Below are positions 53,449-62,299 of a DNA stretch of 64,000 nucleotides, piece by piece; position 1 is the stretch's first letter, and the number at the start of each line of letters is the position of its first letter. The notes beneath the pieces are model-generated. The model worked only from the letters and a program-made list of their open reading frames with translations. It was not told where the DNA came from and did not search any database. Origin of the DNA: Proteobacteria bacterium SG_bin5 (lineage in GTDB: Bacteria; Pseudomonadota; Alphaproteobacteria; Sphingomonadales; Sphingomonadaceae); the NCBI GenBank assembly GCA_002083475.1, contig LWDI01000080.1:17432-81431 (forward strand). The letters are read 5' to 3'. The translations under genes and the position numbers were made by a program.

Positions 53449-54987
53449 GTGCAAAAACTCATTCGTCTAATCCGCCGCCGCCAGCACCGCGACGCGCGCC
53501 TCACCCCGCTGGCGTCAGTCGCTCGGCACCGAAGGCATTTACTGCATGGAGGATGTTGAAGGCGACAATCGAGAGAGCCGCTTCGGCCTTTACCGCTCTG
53601 AGACCTCGCGTGAGGAACCTTCCGCCGCCGGACATCCGTTTAATCGTGCCGAAGGGGTGCTCTACAGTACATCGGCGGGTCACCATCAAGCTCGGATCCG
53701 CGTAGATTCTGGCCTCCATACGATCCAGCGCCGCCTGGTCGAACAACCGATGGATGGTCCGTTGGGCGCCGGACGTGCATCGGCTCTTCAGCCGACAGTC
53801 TTTGCATGCAGACGTTCTATATCGGATCGCACGGTTGCGGGTATGTTTGCCGGATGGTCTCAACGTCTTGCCGGCGGGGCACCGGATTGTGTCGGTCTCC
53901 TCATCATACACGAACTGCGCTGGCCGGAAAAAATCGGTGCTCATGGCACCGCGTTTGATCGGCGCCGCGACCTCAATATGGTCGCGCTCGCATTGCGCGA
54001 CCGCCTGGGCGTTGGAGTAACCGCCGTCGGCCAGGACTTTGAGCTCGTCAACCTCAAGCACCTCCATCGTCGCCATTGACATTGGATGCAGGAGCTGGCT
54101 GTCGTTTGCCTCGTTGGTCACGTCGTGATGTATGATCAGGCCGCTATCTACATCGACCACGCTTTGCATGTTGTAGCAGGGTGTCTTGGGAGAACGTCCA
54201 TAGCCCATCGGCCGCGCGTCGGACTCGCCAAAGACCAAAGCCGTCTCGTCGCGATCCTTCAGGATGTCCTGCCGGCGCACGAGCCTGTCCTTGCGGCGCC
54301 CGAGGGTCTCGATCGCAGTGGTGAACGCCTCCCGATGTTTGGGCTGATCGTCGAACCCCTGGTCCACTGCCTCATCTATGATGTCGAGCCGCTCAAGGTA
54401 GTAGGCGATCTCCTTTTCGGTGTGCGCAACGTCACGGGCAAGCCGGTCGGCGCCAGCGATGTTCTTTGAGCTCGCGACCGCGCGCATCTTCGTCCCGTCC
54501 AGCGCGACCAATCGACCGCTGATCAAGCCGGTTTCGCGGCAGAACTGGATGAATGCAGCGCTGGCGCCGACAATGGCCTCCGGATTGTCATGACGAAAGG
54601 AGGCGATCGTTCGGTAATCGGGGGCAAGCCGGCGCATTAGCCAAAGCGCTTCGAGGTCGCGGACACACGCTCGTTCCAATTGGCGTGAGGACCGAACCTG
54701 GTTGAGATAGCCCCAGATGTACAGCCGGAGCATATCGCCTGGATGGTATCCAGGGCGGCCGGTGACCGCAGCGATAGCGCGACCGAAGCCAAGCTCAGCC
54801 AAGTTCAAGCTGGTAACAAAAGCATCGACGACTCGGACCAATGCGTCCGGGGAAACATAGTCATCAACACAAGGAGGAAGCAGGCTGACCTGATCTCGCG
54901 CGAGTCCCTCAATAAAACTCATGCACACCCCGGCGCGGAAGATGGGAAGATAATTGGATTCTACACTGACAGGTTCATGAGTAAAAG
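53449..54987 (-). mobile_element. IS1182-family insertion sequence
   Basis: About 1.5 kb around one transposase gene. Outer ends are approximate: the left end reads tgcaaaaactcattcg, and the right end read on the other strand has agcttttactcat, so only ACTCAT and flanking bases agree. No target duplication could be confirmed. It separates the ParB-like leader from the NO-detoxification operon. Confidence 0.7.
53501..54922 (-). CDS. IS1182-family transposase
   Basis: A 473-residue DDE transposase, apparently intact. Typical boxes: MSFIEGLARDQ start, DDYVSPDALVRVVDAFV, LNQVRSSRQLERACVRD, RLVALDGTKMRAVAS, VLADGGYSNAQAV, and the C-terminal DUF4096-like RCTVEHPFGTIKRMSGGGRFLTRG. An in-frame GTG lies two codons before the chosen ATG. 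Confidence 0.92.
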   Translation of the reverse strand: MSFIEGLARDQVSLLPPCVDDYVSPDALVRVVDAFVTSLNLAELGFGRAIAAVTGRPGYHPGDMLRLYIWGYLNQVRSSRQLERACVRDLEALWLMRRLAPDYRTIASFRHDNPEAIVGASAAFIQFCRETGLISGRLVALDGTKMRAVASSKNIAGADRLARDVAHTEKEIAYYLERLDIIDEAVDQGFDDQPKHREAFTTAIETLGRRKDRLVRRQDILKDRDETALVFGESDARPMGYGRSPKTPCYNMQSVVDVDSGLIIHHDVTNEANDSQLLHPMSMATMEVLEVDELKVLADGGYSNAQAVAQCERDHIEVAAPIKRGAMSTDFFRPAQFVYDEETDTIRCPAGKTLRPSGKHTRNRAIRYRTSACKDCRLKSRCTSGAQRTIHRLFDQAALDRMEARIYADPSLMVTRRCTVEHPFGTIKRMSGGGRFLTRGLRAVKAEAALSIVAFNILHAVNAFGAERLTPAG

Positions 54988-55088
54988 CTTGTTATTGGCT
55001 TTGAACATCTGCGCCAGGTGGCGTAATAACTCATTACAGATGTTGCGGGCTTCCGAGAAGGATCAGATCAGAAGCGCCGGGTTCTCCG

Positions 55089-55538
55089 TTACGTCGAAGC
55101 AGTGGCCGCTTGCGCGTCGAGCTGCCACCCGTAGCTTTTGGAATCCGGTACGAGATCGGCGATGGTGAACTGATCGAGGTGTCGCGCGAAAGCTTCCAGC
55201 GCGCCTGCCAAGGCATGGCGCAAGCCGCATGCGGGCGTCACGACGCAGCTGTTGGTCGCCGCGTCGAAGCATTCGACGAATGTCCCGGAGTCTTCCATGA
55301 TGCGCATGATCGAACCGACGTTCAGGGCATTGGCGGGCCGCGTGAGCTTGAGGCCCCCGCTCCGGCCCCGCACACCCTCGACAAATCCCTCCGCGGCCAG
55401 TCGCTGCGCCACTTTCATCAGATGGTTCTTCGAGATGCCATATGCGTGTGCGATCTCGGCGATCGAATGGTGGCCGTCCTTCACGGCCAGGAACATCAAT
55501 GTGCGAAGGGCATAGTCGGTCTGGACGGACAATCTCAT
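55089..55538 (-). CDS. nsrR: Rrf2-family NO-responsive repressor (NsrR-like), second copy
   Basis: A 149-residue Rrf2 protein (MRLSVQTDYALRTLMFL; HTH GISKNHLMKVAQRLAAEG; wing GRSGGLKL). Cysteines in ECFDAATNSCVVTPACGLRHAL (C-x7-C-x5-C) match NsrR except for a longer first gap; VVTPACGLRHAL is very NsrR-like. It is clearly diverged from the copy at 11.4 kb. Divergent from a truncated haemoglobin-norB operon with an operator directly at its start. Confidence 0.88.
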   Translation of the reverse strand: MRLSVQTDYALRTLMFLAVKDGHHSIAEIAHAYGISKNHLMKVAQRLAAEGFVEGVRGRSGGLKLTRPANALNVGSIMRIMEDSGTFVECFDAATNSCVVTPACGLRHALAGALEAFARHLDQFTIADLVPDSKSYGWQLDAQAATAST

Positions 55539-55540
55539 AA

Positions 55541-55559
55541 AAGATGCATATCATATATT
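55541..55559. promoter_or_regulatory. candidate NsrR operator
   Basis: AAGATGCATATCATATATT immediately upstream of the nsrR start. The first half is nearly identical to the E. coli NsrR half-site AAGATGCATTT; the second half is less conserved. Shares AAGATGCA with the site at 11860-11882. Confidence 0.55.
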
Positions 55560-55625
55560 GGTTTTATCCGCCAAGGCGCGTAAACCATGCATAGGAAATT
55601 CATCTTAATCGAGTCGAGGCAGGCA

Positions 55626-56078
55626 ATGACGTCGAACCATGCCGAGCAGGCGCGGGCGCGCAAGATGGCGGATGCGCTCGCCTGCGGGATCGATGATGCT
55701 TTCATCTCGCGGCTCGTGGAGAGGTTCTACGACACCGTCCGGCAGGACGACATGCTCGGTCCGATCTTTGCTGAACGCATCGGCGACTGGCCGCATCATT
55801 TGACGCGGATGAAGGATTTCTGGGCCTCGATCATGCTCGAATCCGGTCGGTTCAGCGGCAATCCGATGCGCAAGCATATCGCGATCGGCGAGCTTGATGA
55901 GGCGCATTTCGCGCGCTGGCAGTCGCTTTGGGACCAGACGCTTGACCGTATCGCGCCGAACGCAGCGGTCGCGGACCGGTTTGGCGAAGCGGCGCAACGC
56001 ATTGGCGAGAGCTTGCTGACCGGCATCAAGATCGACCGGGGCGGTCTGGCCGCCATTTCCGCGAGGGCCGCGTCGTGA
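55626..56078 (+). CDS. group III truncated haemoglobin, second copy
   Basis: A 150-residue globin: FISRLVERFYDTVRQDDMLGPIF, MKDFWASIMLESGRFSGNPMRKHIA. Same group as the copy at 11.9 kb but with a distinct sequence. It is first in an operon with a YeaR-like cupin, a membrane protein and quinol NO reductase. It overlaps the next gene (GTGA). Confidence 0.88.
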   Translation: MTSNHAEQARARKMADALACGIDDAFISRLVERFYDTVRQDDMLGPIFAERIGDWPHHLTRMKDFWASIMLESGRFSGNPMRKHIAIGELDEAHFARWQSLWDQTLDRIAPNAAVADRFGEAAQRIGESLLTGIKIDRGGLAAISARAAS

Positions 56079-56368
56079 CACCGGTCCCCTACGGCGCATC
56101 GCCGATCTTCGATGAGCAAAGCCTACCCGACGCGCTGCGCAACGATCATCGCACCAAAGCAGGCACCTGGGGCCTCCTGCGGATGCTGGAGGGCGAAGTG
56201 CGGCTCGTTTTCGTCGATCCGCCGAGCGAGCAGCTCGTGACGCCCGACAGGCCCGCGATCATCCCGCCGCAAGCAACCCATCATGTCGTTCCGCTCGGCC
56301 CCATGACGATGCAGGTCGAGTTCTACCGGGAACGCCCAGAGCTTGTCGAAGACGCGGACCGTGGATGA
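56075..56368 (+). CDS. DUF1971 (YeaR/TehB-like) cupin
   Basis: A 97-residue small cupin: YGASPIFDEQSLPDALRNDH, GTWGLLRMLEGEVRLVF, IIPPQATHHVV. This matches DUF1971. E. coli yeaR of this family is induced by nitrate and NO through NsrR and NarL, in keeping with the operon here. GTG start overlapping the haemoglobin stop. The exact function is unknown. Confidence 0.85.
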   Translation: MTPVPYGASPIFDEQSLPDALRNDHRTKAGTWGLLRMLEGEVRLVFVDPPSEQLVTPDRPAIIPPQATHHVVPLGPMTMQVEFYRERPELVEDADRG

Positions 56369-56825
56369 CTTCGCCCTTGCTCGCACGGTGCATGTCATCG
56401 CGGTCCTGTTCTGGATAGGCGGCGTCGGTTTCGTCACCTGGGTGCTGATGCCGACGCTTAAGGCAACGGAACTGCCGCAGGATCGCTTGCGCCGTTTTCA
56501 GCAGATGGAGGCGCGCTTTGCCTGGCAGGCACGCGTGTGGGTTCTACTTGCCGGCGCAAGTGGCCTGTGGCTGGTGGCGCGCGCCGATCTGTGGAGCCGC
56601 TTCCTCGACGGCCGGTTCTGGTGGATGCACCTGATGGTCGCGCTCTGGACCGTGTTTGCGCTGATGTTGTTCGTCATCGAGCCGCTGCATCTCCATCGCC
56701 GCCTCGGCAATACACAGTCACCAGAGGCGGATTTCGCTCGAATGATCCGGCTGCATCAGTTATTACTTGCAGTCAGCATCATAACAATTTTGGGCGCGGT
56801 AGGCGGTAGTCACGGACTATTCTGA
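56361..56825 (+). CDS. four-helix membrane protein of the NO operon
   Basis: A 154-residue integral membrane protein: FALARTVHVIAVLFWIGGVGFVTWV, VWVLLAGASGLWLV, MVALWTVFALMLFVI and LLAVSIITILGAV give four helices. The histidines in helix 1 (TVHVIAV) and near RLHQLLL recall CopD/b-type cytochrome-like proteins. GTG 56361 is preferred; a TTG lies 18 bases upstream. It lies 18 bases before norB, so a haem or quinol accessory role is plausible. Confidence 0.65.
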   Translation: MDDFALARTVHVIAVLFWIGGVGFVTWVLMPTLKATELPQDRLRRFQQMEARFAWQARVWVLLAGASGLWLVARADLWSRFLDGRFWWMHLMVALWTVFALMLFVIEPLHLHRRLGNTQSPEADFARMIRLHQLLLAVSIITILGAVGGSHGLF

Positions 56826-56843
56826 ACAGAGGGGGTTTGGGGC

Positions 56844-59147
56844 ATGAAGAGCTATCAAACGACATTCAGCATCAAAAGGCTGTGGATCATCCTGTCGGTC
56901 GGCATGGTGGTCATGTTCGGAATCCTACTGTTGCTCGGGCAGCAGATCTACCAGCAGGCGCCGCCCATTCCCGAAGCAGTGAAGTCCCAAAGCGGCGAGA
57001 CATTGTTCACGCGCGCGGACATCGAGACCGGCCAGAATATCTGGCAGTCGATCGGCGGCATGGAGCAGGGCTCGATCTGGGGCCATGGCAGCTATCTGGC
57101 GCCCGACTGGAGCGCCGACTGGCTGCACCGCGAGGCGGAGGCACTGCTCGCCCTATCGGCCACTCCGCTCCCCGCGGGCGTGTCCCCCACGCAGGCGGAA
57201 GCGATGCGAAAGGCCGCGCTGCAAGAGGAAATGCGCAGGAACAGCTATGACCCCGCGTCCGGCGCTATCACGGTCAGCGACACCCGCGCGCGCGCAATTC
57301 GGCAGGTGCAGCAGCATTTCGTCAGCCTGTACGATGGCGGCGATCCTGCCTCGCTTAAGCTCCGCCGCGACTATGCCTTCCCGGTCTATGGCGAGCTGTC
57401 GGCCGCGGAAGCCCGGCAGCTTACCGCCTTCTATTTCTGGACGGCCTGGGGGGCGACCACCGATCGTCCGGGCCAGAACATCACTTATACCAGCAACTGG
57501 CCGCACGAACCCCTGGTGGGCAATAGCCCAACCACCGGCACTCTGTTGTGGAGCCTTGCTTCGGTCATCCTGCTGCTTGCAGCGGCAGGCGCACTCATCG
57601 CCTATTACGCCAAGCAGTTCGACGTCTGGCGCGGCGACATCCTGCCCGAGGGCGGCATGGCGACCTCTGATCTTCTGGGACAGGCCGTAATCACACCGTC
57701 GATGCGGGCTACCGCGAAATATTTCTGGGTCGTCTGCGCGTTGTTCGTGGGGCAGGTGCTGCTGGGCATTGTCACCGCTCATTATGCGGTCGAGGGACAA
57801 GGGCTCTATGGCCTGCCTTTTGCAGAATATCTTCCCTACACGATCACCCGCACATGGCACACGCAACTCGCGGTGCTGTGGATCGCCACGGCATGGCTGG
57901 CGACCGGGCTCTATGTCGCGCCGATGCTCGGGGGACGCGACCCCAAGTTCCAGCGGCTCGGCGTCAATTTCCTGTTCGTTAGCCTGCTGGTCATCGTCAT
58001 CGGCTCCTTTGCCGGGCAATGGGCGGCCGTCCACCGCTTCTTCACCAGTCTGACGGCGAATTTCTGGTTCGGGCATCAGGGCTATGAATATGTCGATCTC
58101 GGCCGCTTCTGGCAGATCTACCTCCTGATTGGCCTGTTCCTCTGGGTGGCGCTGGTAGTGCGCGCGCTCTGGCCCGTGCTGCGACGGGAGGGCGGAAAGT
58201 CCCTCATCTATCTCGTGCTGGTGTCAGCGCTCGCCATCGGGCTGCTCTACGGCGCGGGGCTGATGTGGGGCCAGCATACGAACATCGCCATCATGGAATA
58301 TTGGCGCTGGTGGGTGGTGCATTTGTGGGTCGAGGGCATTTTCGAAGTCTTCGCCACGGCCATCATCTCGCTGCTGTTCGTCCAGATGGGCATCCTGCGA
58401 ACCTCCACCGCCACCGTGATGGTGTTGTTCGCAACGATCATCTTCCTGTTCGGCGGGGTGCTCGGGACCTTCCATCACCTGTATTTCAGCGGGACGCCGA
58501 CGTCGGTGATCGCGGTCGGCGCGATGATTTCGGCGTTGGAAGTGGTGCCGCTGCTGGTGGTCGGCTTCGAAGCCTATACGCGGCACAAGGTCGAGCATGA
58601 AGCCGAGTGGGAACGGATTTACCACTGGCCGTTCATGTTTTTCGCCGCCGTCCTGTTCTGGAATCTGGTCGGCGCCGGCCTGTTCGGCTTCCTCATCAAC
58701 CCACCGATCGCGCTCTATTACATGCAGGGGTTGAACACGACGGCGAACCATGGCCACGCCGCGCTGTTCGGCGTCTATGGCATGCTCGGCCTGGGGCTCA
58801 CGCTCTATTGCATGCGTGGATTGACCGACGTCACGCGATGGAACCTGAAATGGATCAGGATCTCCTTCTGGTCGCTCAATATCGGCCTTGGAATGATGAC
58901 CTTCCTGTCGCTGCTCCCGCAGGGCATCCTGCAAACTTATGCCAGCATCGAGCACGGCTATGCCTATGCGCGCTCAGCGGAGTTCATCCATAGCCCGATC
59001 ATGCAGGCGCTGGTCTGGGCAAGGGTGCCCGGCGATGTCGTGTTCGCATTCGGCGTCTTCGCGTTCGCATGGTTCATGGTCCAGGCGTTCATGCACGGCA
59101 GGAAGCCGACTCCAGAAACGGTGGCCATTCCAAAGCCGGCGCTTTAG
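56844..59147 (+). CDS. norB: quinol-dependent nitric oxide reductase (qNOR)
   Basis: A 767-residue NO reductase of the haem-copper superfamily that reduces 2 NO to N2O using quinol. The fused N-terminal extension with one helix and a soluble domain (FTRADIETGQNIWQSIGGMEQGSIWGHGSYLAPDWSADWL region) is the mark of qNOR, so no NorC subunit is needed. The remainder has ~13 helices, with metal histidines expected in RTWHTQLAV, HLWVEGIFEV and LGTFHHLYF. Last gene of an NsrR-type operon. Located on the mobile element. Confidence 0.94.
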   Translation: MKSYQTTFSIKRLWIILSVGMVVMFGILLLLGQQIYQQAPPIPEAVKSQSGETLFTRADIETGQNIWQSIGGMEQGSIWGHGSYLAPDWSADWLHREAEALLALSATPLPAGVSPTQAEAMRKAALQEEMRRNSYDPASGAITVSDTRARAIRQVQQHFVSLYDGGDPASLKLRRDYAFPVYGELSAAEARQLTAFYFWTAWGATTDRPGQNITYTSNWPHEPLVGNSPTTGTLLWSLASVILLLAAAGALIAYYAKQFDVWRGDILPEGGMATSDLLGQAVITPSMRATAKYFWVVCALFVGQVLLGIVTAHYAVEGQGLYGLPFAEYLPYTITRTWHTQLAVLWIATAWLATGLYVAPMLGGRDPKFQRLGVNFLFVSLLVIVIGSFAGQWAAVHRFFTSLTANFWFGHQGYEYVDLGRFWQIYLLIGLFLWVALVVRALWPVLRREGGKSLIYLVLVSALAIGLLYGAGLMWGQHTNIAIMEYWRWWVVHLWVEGIFEVFATAIISLLFVQMGILRTSTATVMVLFATIIFLFGGVLGTFHHLYFSGTPTSVIAVGAMISALEVVPLLVVGFEAYTRHKVEHEAEWERIYHWPFMFFAAVLFWNLVGAGLFGFLINPPIALYYMQGLNTTANHGHAALFGVYGMLGLGLTLYCMRGLTDVTRWNLKWIRISFWSLNIGLGMMTFLSLLPQGILQTYASIEHGYAYARSAEFIHSPIMQALVWARVPGDVVFAFGVFAFAWFMVQAFMHGRKPTPETVAIPKPAL

Positions 59148-59410
59148 ATTCGCCACTCCGCTTCCCGGCTGCACCCCGGTTTTCAACAGACGGCCGGCTA
59201 ATTTCGGGCGTTGGTCGCTCTCGGCCAACGCCATTTGCCCGTGAAACGGCTTCAGGATCGCCGGACAGGCTTGCCCGCTCCGTGGGTTTTAGCACAGCCT
59301 GGGGGTATCCCCGCAGAGGGGGTAGCGGGAGACCCAGGGGCTTCCGCTCAGGGGGAGGCTTCCCCCCAGCTATTTCTTTTCCCAATCCGACCGGGACAGT
59401 ATGGCGAAGC
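59148..59410. other. intergenic region after norB
   Basis: 263 bases with no supported gene. It holds imperfect inverted GC-rich words (ccgcagagggggtagcggg, aggggcttccgctcaggggg) and must include the promoter for the HEPN pair. No clear T-tracted terminator. Confidence 0.4.
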
Positions 59411-60475
59411 ATGACCGCCACCCCGAAACCCAAGGGAAAGACTCCCAAGCGTCCTGATCCGATGGGCGACCTTGTTGCGAACGCGATCGACTTCCTGACG
59501 CTTGCGACCGAGGAGTTCGAGGGACGGCCGAAGCACTCGATCATCGCGTTTCATTCGGCCGTTGAACTGGTGCTCAAAGCTCGGCTGATGCACGAGCATT
59601 GGAGCCTGGTCGTTGGGAAAAACCCGGACCTGTCGAGCTTCCAGACCGGCGATTTCGTGTCGGTGACATTCGAGGAAGCCTGCCAGCGTCTCGCCAAGGT
59701 CGTCGGCAGCGCCTTGCCGGATCAGACGCGGCGCTGGTTCGATGAAATCCGCAAGCACCGCAACAAGCTGGTGCATTTCTTCCAGGACATCGACACGCCG
59801 GCTGTGCGCGAACAAATCGCGCGGGAGCAACTCAGTGCCTGGCATGGTCTGGTCGGCCTATTGCGGGTGCAATGGCGCGACGTCTTCGCGCGGTTCGACA
59901 TCGACATTGACGCGCTCGATCGCCGCTTCGCCAAGCACAGACTGTACCTGCACACCCGGTTCGACAGCCTGTCCGACGAACTGAAGGCGTTGAAGGCGGC
60001 AGGCAAGACGATCGAAACCTGCCGATCATGTGGCTTCGACGCGGCCGAAACCCAAGAGCTGGTGGGCGAGCTGCGACAAGCCAAGTGCCATGTCTGCCGG
60101 ATCGCGCCGCGCTGGCTGACGGTGGAATGTCCGAATTGCGAGAAGCCGATGCAGGTCGAAGGCGACGACGGCGCCACCTGCGAGGCATGTCAGACGGGAT
60201 ATGACCAAGACGAACTCAGCGACCTGATCGACGAAGATCCGGTCACGACGGACAATTATTTCGACCACGCGACACCGGCGCATTGCTCGTCATGTGATGG
60301 CTATCAGACGGTGGTTTCCTACCGGGACCATTATCTCTGCGTGTCGTGCCTGGAGCTGACCGACGGCCTTGGAGCCTGCGGCTGGTGCGGCGAAAGCAAC
60401 AACGGCGACATGGAAGACAGCGAGTGGAAGGGCTGCAACTTCTGCGATGGCCGGAAAGGCTGGGACCGTGACTGA
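59411..60475 (+). CDS. HEPN-motif protein with C-terminal zinc ribbons
   Basis: A 354-residue protein. The N-terminal helical domain (residues ~20-140) ends in RKHRNKLVHF with the HEPN signature RNxxxH (Arg117, His122), characteristic of metal-independent RNases. Residues ~200-354 are rich in CxxC pairs: CRSCGF, CHVC, CPNC, CEAC, CSSC, CVSC, CGWC, CNFC, at least four zinc ribbons, likely for nucleic-acid binding. The second gene overlaps its end. Candidate RNase toxin or defence component. Confidence 0.6.
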   Translation: MTATPKPKGKTPKRPDPMGDLVANAIDFLTLATEEFEGRPKHSIIAFHSAVELVLKARLMHEHWSLVVGKNPDLSSFQTGDFVSVTFEEACQRLAKVVGSALPDQTRRWFDEIRKHRNKLVHFFQDIDTPAVREQIAREQLSAWHGLVGLLRVQWRDVFARFDIDIDALDRRFAKHRLYLHTRFDSLSDELKALKAAGKTIETCRSCGFDAAETQELVGELRQAKCHVCRIAPRWLTVECPNCEKPMQVEGDDGATCEACQTGYDQDELSDLIDEDPVTTDNYFDHATPAHCSSCDGYQTVVSYRDHYLCVSCLELTDGLGACGWCGESNNGDMEDSEWKGCNFCDGRKGWDRD

Positions 60476-61097
60476 GGCGAGCAAGGATATATCGCTGCCG
60501 GCGCGCGCCGAACCGCTACTACTGCCCTGGCCGTCGCCGGGTATACCCGGCGGCTTCCTCCAGTTCGATACCGCCGATCAATGGCGGGCGTTCATCTCTG
60601 GTCTCGGCCTCAATCCGCTCATCCCACAGATCGTTCGCGCCAAATATGCGCGGGCGCAGAAGCTCTACCTATTGGGCTGGATCGACCTCGATCTTGTGAA
60701 AGCTGGCGAGCTGGTGGCGCTGACAGCCTTGGAGCTGGCGCTGAATGATCGCTACGGGGGCGAGGTGAAGCCGATCCCCAGGAAGCGGGTTGATCCCTCG
60801 ACGCCGGGAGCGCTGATGGCGCCGCCGCCGCGACGTTCGTTCAATGCGCTGCTCAAGCATATGGTGGCGAAGGATGGGCTGACCGACGACCAACTTCCCA
60901 TGATCGTCCGGTGCGGCGGCACGGCCATCGGCCAATTGACCGGCGCCACGAAGCCCACCCTCGCCGACCGTCGCAATGTCCTGGCGCATGGCGATCCGTT
61001 CGACGGCTTGCCCACGGGCGGGCTTCTGGAGCTTGTGCGCGACCTGATCGGATTCGCTTACCGCCGCTATCTGGCGGAGGCGGCTGGCCAACCTTGA
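60468..61097 (+). CDS. second HEPN-motif protein
   Basis: A 209-residue protein starting at a GTG inside the end of the preceding gene (8-base overlap). The C-terminal helical domain contains ADRRNVLAHGDPF, again RNxxxH (Arg169, His174), preceded by ALTALELALNDRYGG. So two HEPN-type proteins of different architecture are encoded in tandem, a pattern of toxin/antitoxin-like or defence pairs. No MNT or other nucleotidyltransferase partner is present. Confidence 0.55.
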   Translation: MTEASKDISLPARAEPLLLPWPSPGIPGGFLQFDTADQWRAFISGLGLNPLIPQIVRAKYARAQKLYLLGWIDLDLVKAGELVALTALELALNDRYGGEVKPIPRKRVDPSTPGALMAPPPRRSFNALLKHMVAKDGLTDDQLPMIVRCGGTAIGQLTGATKPTLADRRNVLAHGDPFDGLPTGGLLELVRDLIGFAYRRYLAEAAGQP

Positions 61098-61144
61098 CAA
61101 AGTAATGCGATTTCCTTACATTTTGCAGGCTGAGGAGATGAACC

Positions 61145-61471
61145 ATGCCCGCGTTGCTCGAAGAAATCAGCACCATCACCGCCAAGGGCCAGACGACGAT
61201 TCCCAAGTCCGTCCGCCAGGCGCTCGGCGTCGATTATGGCGGTAAGATCGCCTTTCGCGTCGATGAGCATGGCGTGTCGGTGCATCGCGCCGATGCCGAG
61301 CATGACGATCCGGCGATCGACAGCTTTCTGACGTTTCTGGCCGAGGACATCAAACGCCGGCCCGAGGCGCTGACCGCGCTCTCCCCCGCGCTCGCCGAAC
61401 GCATCGCGGCGCTGACCGAGGGCGTCAAGGTTGATCTCGATGCGCCGATCGACGGCGATGTCGATCTTTGA
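61145..61471 (+). CDS. prlF: PrlF-type antitoxin
   Basis: A 108-residue AbrB/SpoVT-fold antitoxin (TITAKGQTTIPKSVRQALGV). Its length and the tail with DIKRRPEALTAL and LAERIAALTEGV match PrlF (SohA). It binds and neutralises YhaV and autoregulates the operon. The start of yhaV overlaps its stop (TGATG). Confidence 0.9.
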   Translation: MPALLEEISTITAKGQTTIPKSVRQALGVDYGGKIAFRVDEHGVSVHRADAEHDDPAIDSFLTFLAEDIKRRPEALTALSPALAERIAALTEGVKVDLDAPIDGDVDL

Positions 61472-61962
61472 TGATGGTCGTCAACGGGTGGCAGCTCATT
61501 GCCCACCCTCTGTTTCTCGATCAATTCGAGAAGCTGGGGGCGGTCGTCACGCGCCTGCGGGAGAAAGACCCGCGCGGCTGGCGCAAATCGGCCAATGCGA
61601 AGCTGCTGGCGGCGCTGCGCCAGCTCGTATTCGAGACCATCCCGCAAGATCCCACGCGCCCGGAATATCGGCAGGGCGGCACGCTGGGAGACGACCGCAA
61701 GCACTGGTTCCGGGCAAAGTTCGGCGGCGGCCGGTTCCGGCTGTTCTTCCGCTACAGCACCAGCGCGAAGGTTATCGTCTTCGCTTGGGTGAACGACGAG
61801 AACACGCTGCGCACCTATGGATCGAAATCGGACGCCTATGCGGTGTTCCGCAAGATGCTCGACAAGGGCAATCCGCCCGACGATTGGGCGGCGTTGCTGG
61901 CGGCCGCGAGCGAGTCGGAAGCACGGGAGCGTTTGGGGATGGCTTCGCCCGACCCGCCGTGA
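61471..61962 (+). CDS. yhaV: YhaV-type ribonuclease toxin
   Basis: A 163-residue RelE-superfamily toxin: NGWQLIAHPLFLDQFEKL, DPRGWRKSANAKLLAAL, DRKHWFRAKFGGGRFRLFFRY and a KVIVFAWVNDE strand. YhaV cleaves mRNA in a translation-dependent way. Paired with prlF; stabilises the element in the host line. Confidence 0.9.
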   Translation: MMVVNGWQLIAHPLFLDQFEKLGAVVTRLREKDPRGWRKSANAKLLAALRQLVFETIPQDPTRPEYRQGGTLGDDRKHWFRAKFGGGRFRLFFRYSTSAKVIVFAWVNDENTLRTYGSKSDAYAVFRKMLDKGNPPDDWAALLAAASESEARERLGMASPDPP

Positions 61963-62029
61963 GCCCCTATCTGCACTACGCCGTGTTTCGCCATTTGCGC
62001 CGTGCCCGGCCGCGCGGCAGCGTCGGGGC

Positions 62030-62281
62030 ATGGTACTGCCTCGCAAACGTCGTCCCCGCCGCGCACCCCGCGGTTGGTCGGAAGGTCTCGAAGACCTGCA
62101 CGATTATATGCGCGCGCCGCCGCAGCGAGCCGCGCCCTGCGCGCGCGTCGTCAAGGATAGCGGGCCGATCGTCGTCACGGACGACTGGCCCGAGCGGGTT
62201 CCGATTGGCGACGCCGAGCTGCGCGCGATCGAAGGCCATTTGCGCAAGGAACTGGACGACCTGTTCGGACCCTTGCCGTGA
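62030..62281 (+). CDS. small protein preceding the recombinase
   Basis: An 83-residue protein with basic N-terminus (MVLPRKRRPRRAPRGW) and an acidic helical C-terminus (IGDAELRAIEGHLRKELDDLF). It lies 18 bases upstream of the serine recombinase, in the same direction. Size and position suit a recombination directionality factor or recombinase accessory protein, but no family evidence was found. Confidence 0.55.
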   Translation: MVLPRKRRPRRAPRGWSEGLEDLHDYMRAPPQRAAPCARVVKDSGPIVVTDDWPERVPIGDAELRAIEGHLRKELDDLFGPLP

Positions 62282-62299
62282 AATAAGGAGGATTATGCC

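Noticed and set aside
56844..59147. Annotating norB as the cytochrome-c-dependent cNOR large subunit.
   Set aside because: The N-terminal fused domain and 767-residue length are those of qNOR, and no norC is present.
59148..59410. Extending the first HEPN gene upstream to ATG 59069.
   Set aside because: That frame overlaps the end of norB in another frame and has no family-like sequence; the ATG at 59411 begins the recognisable protein.
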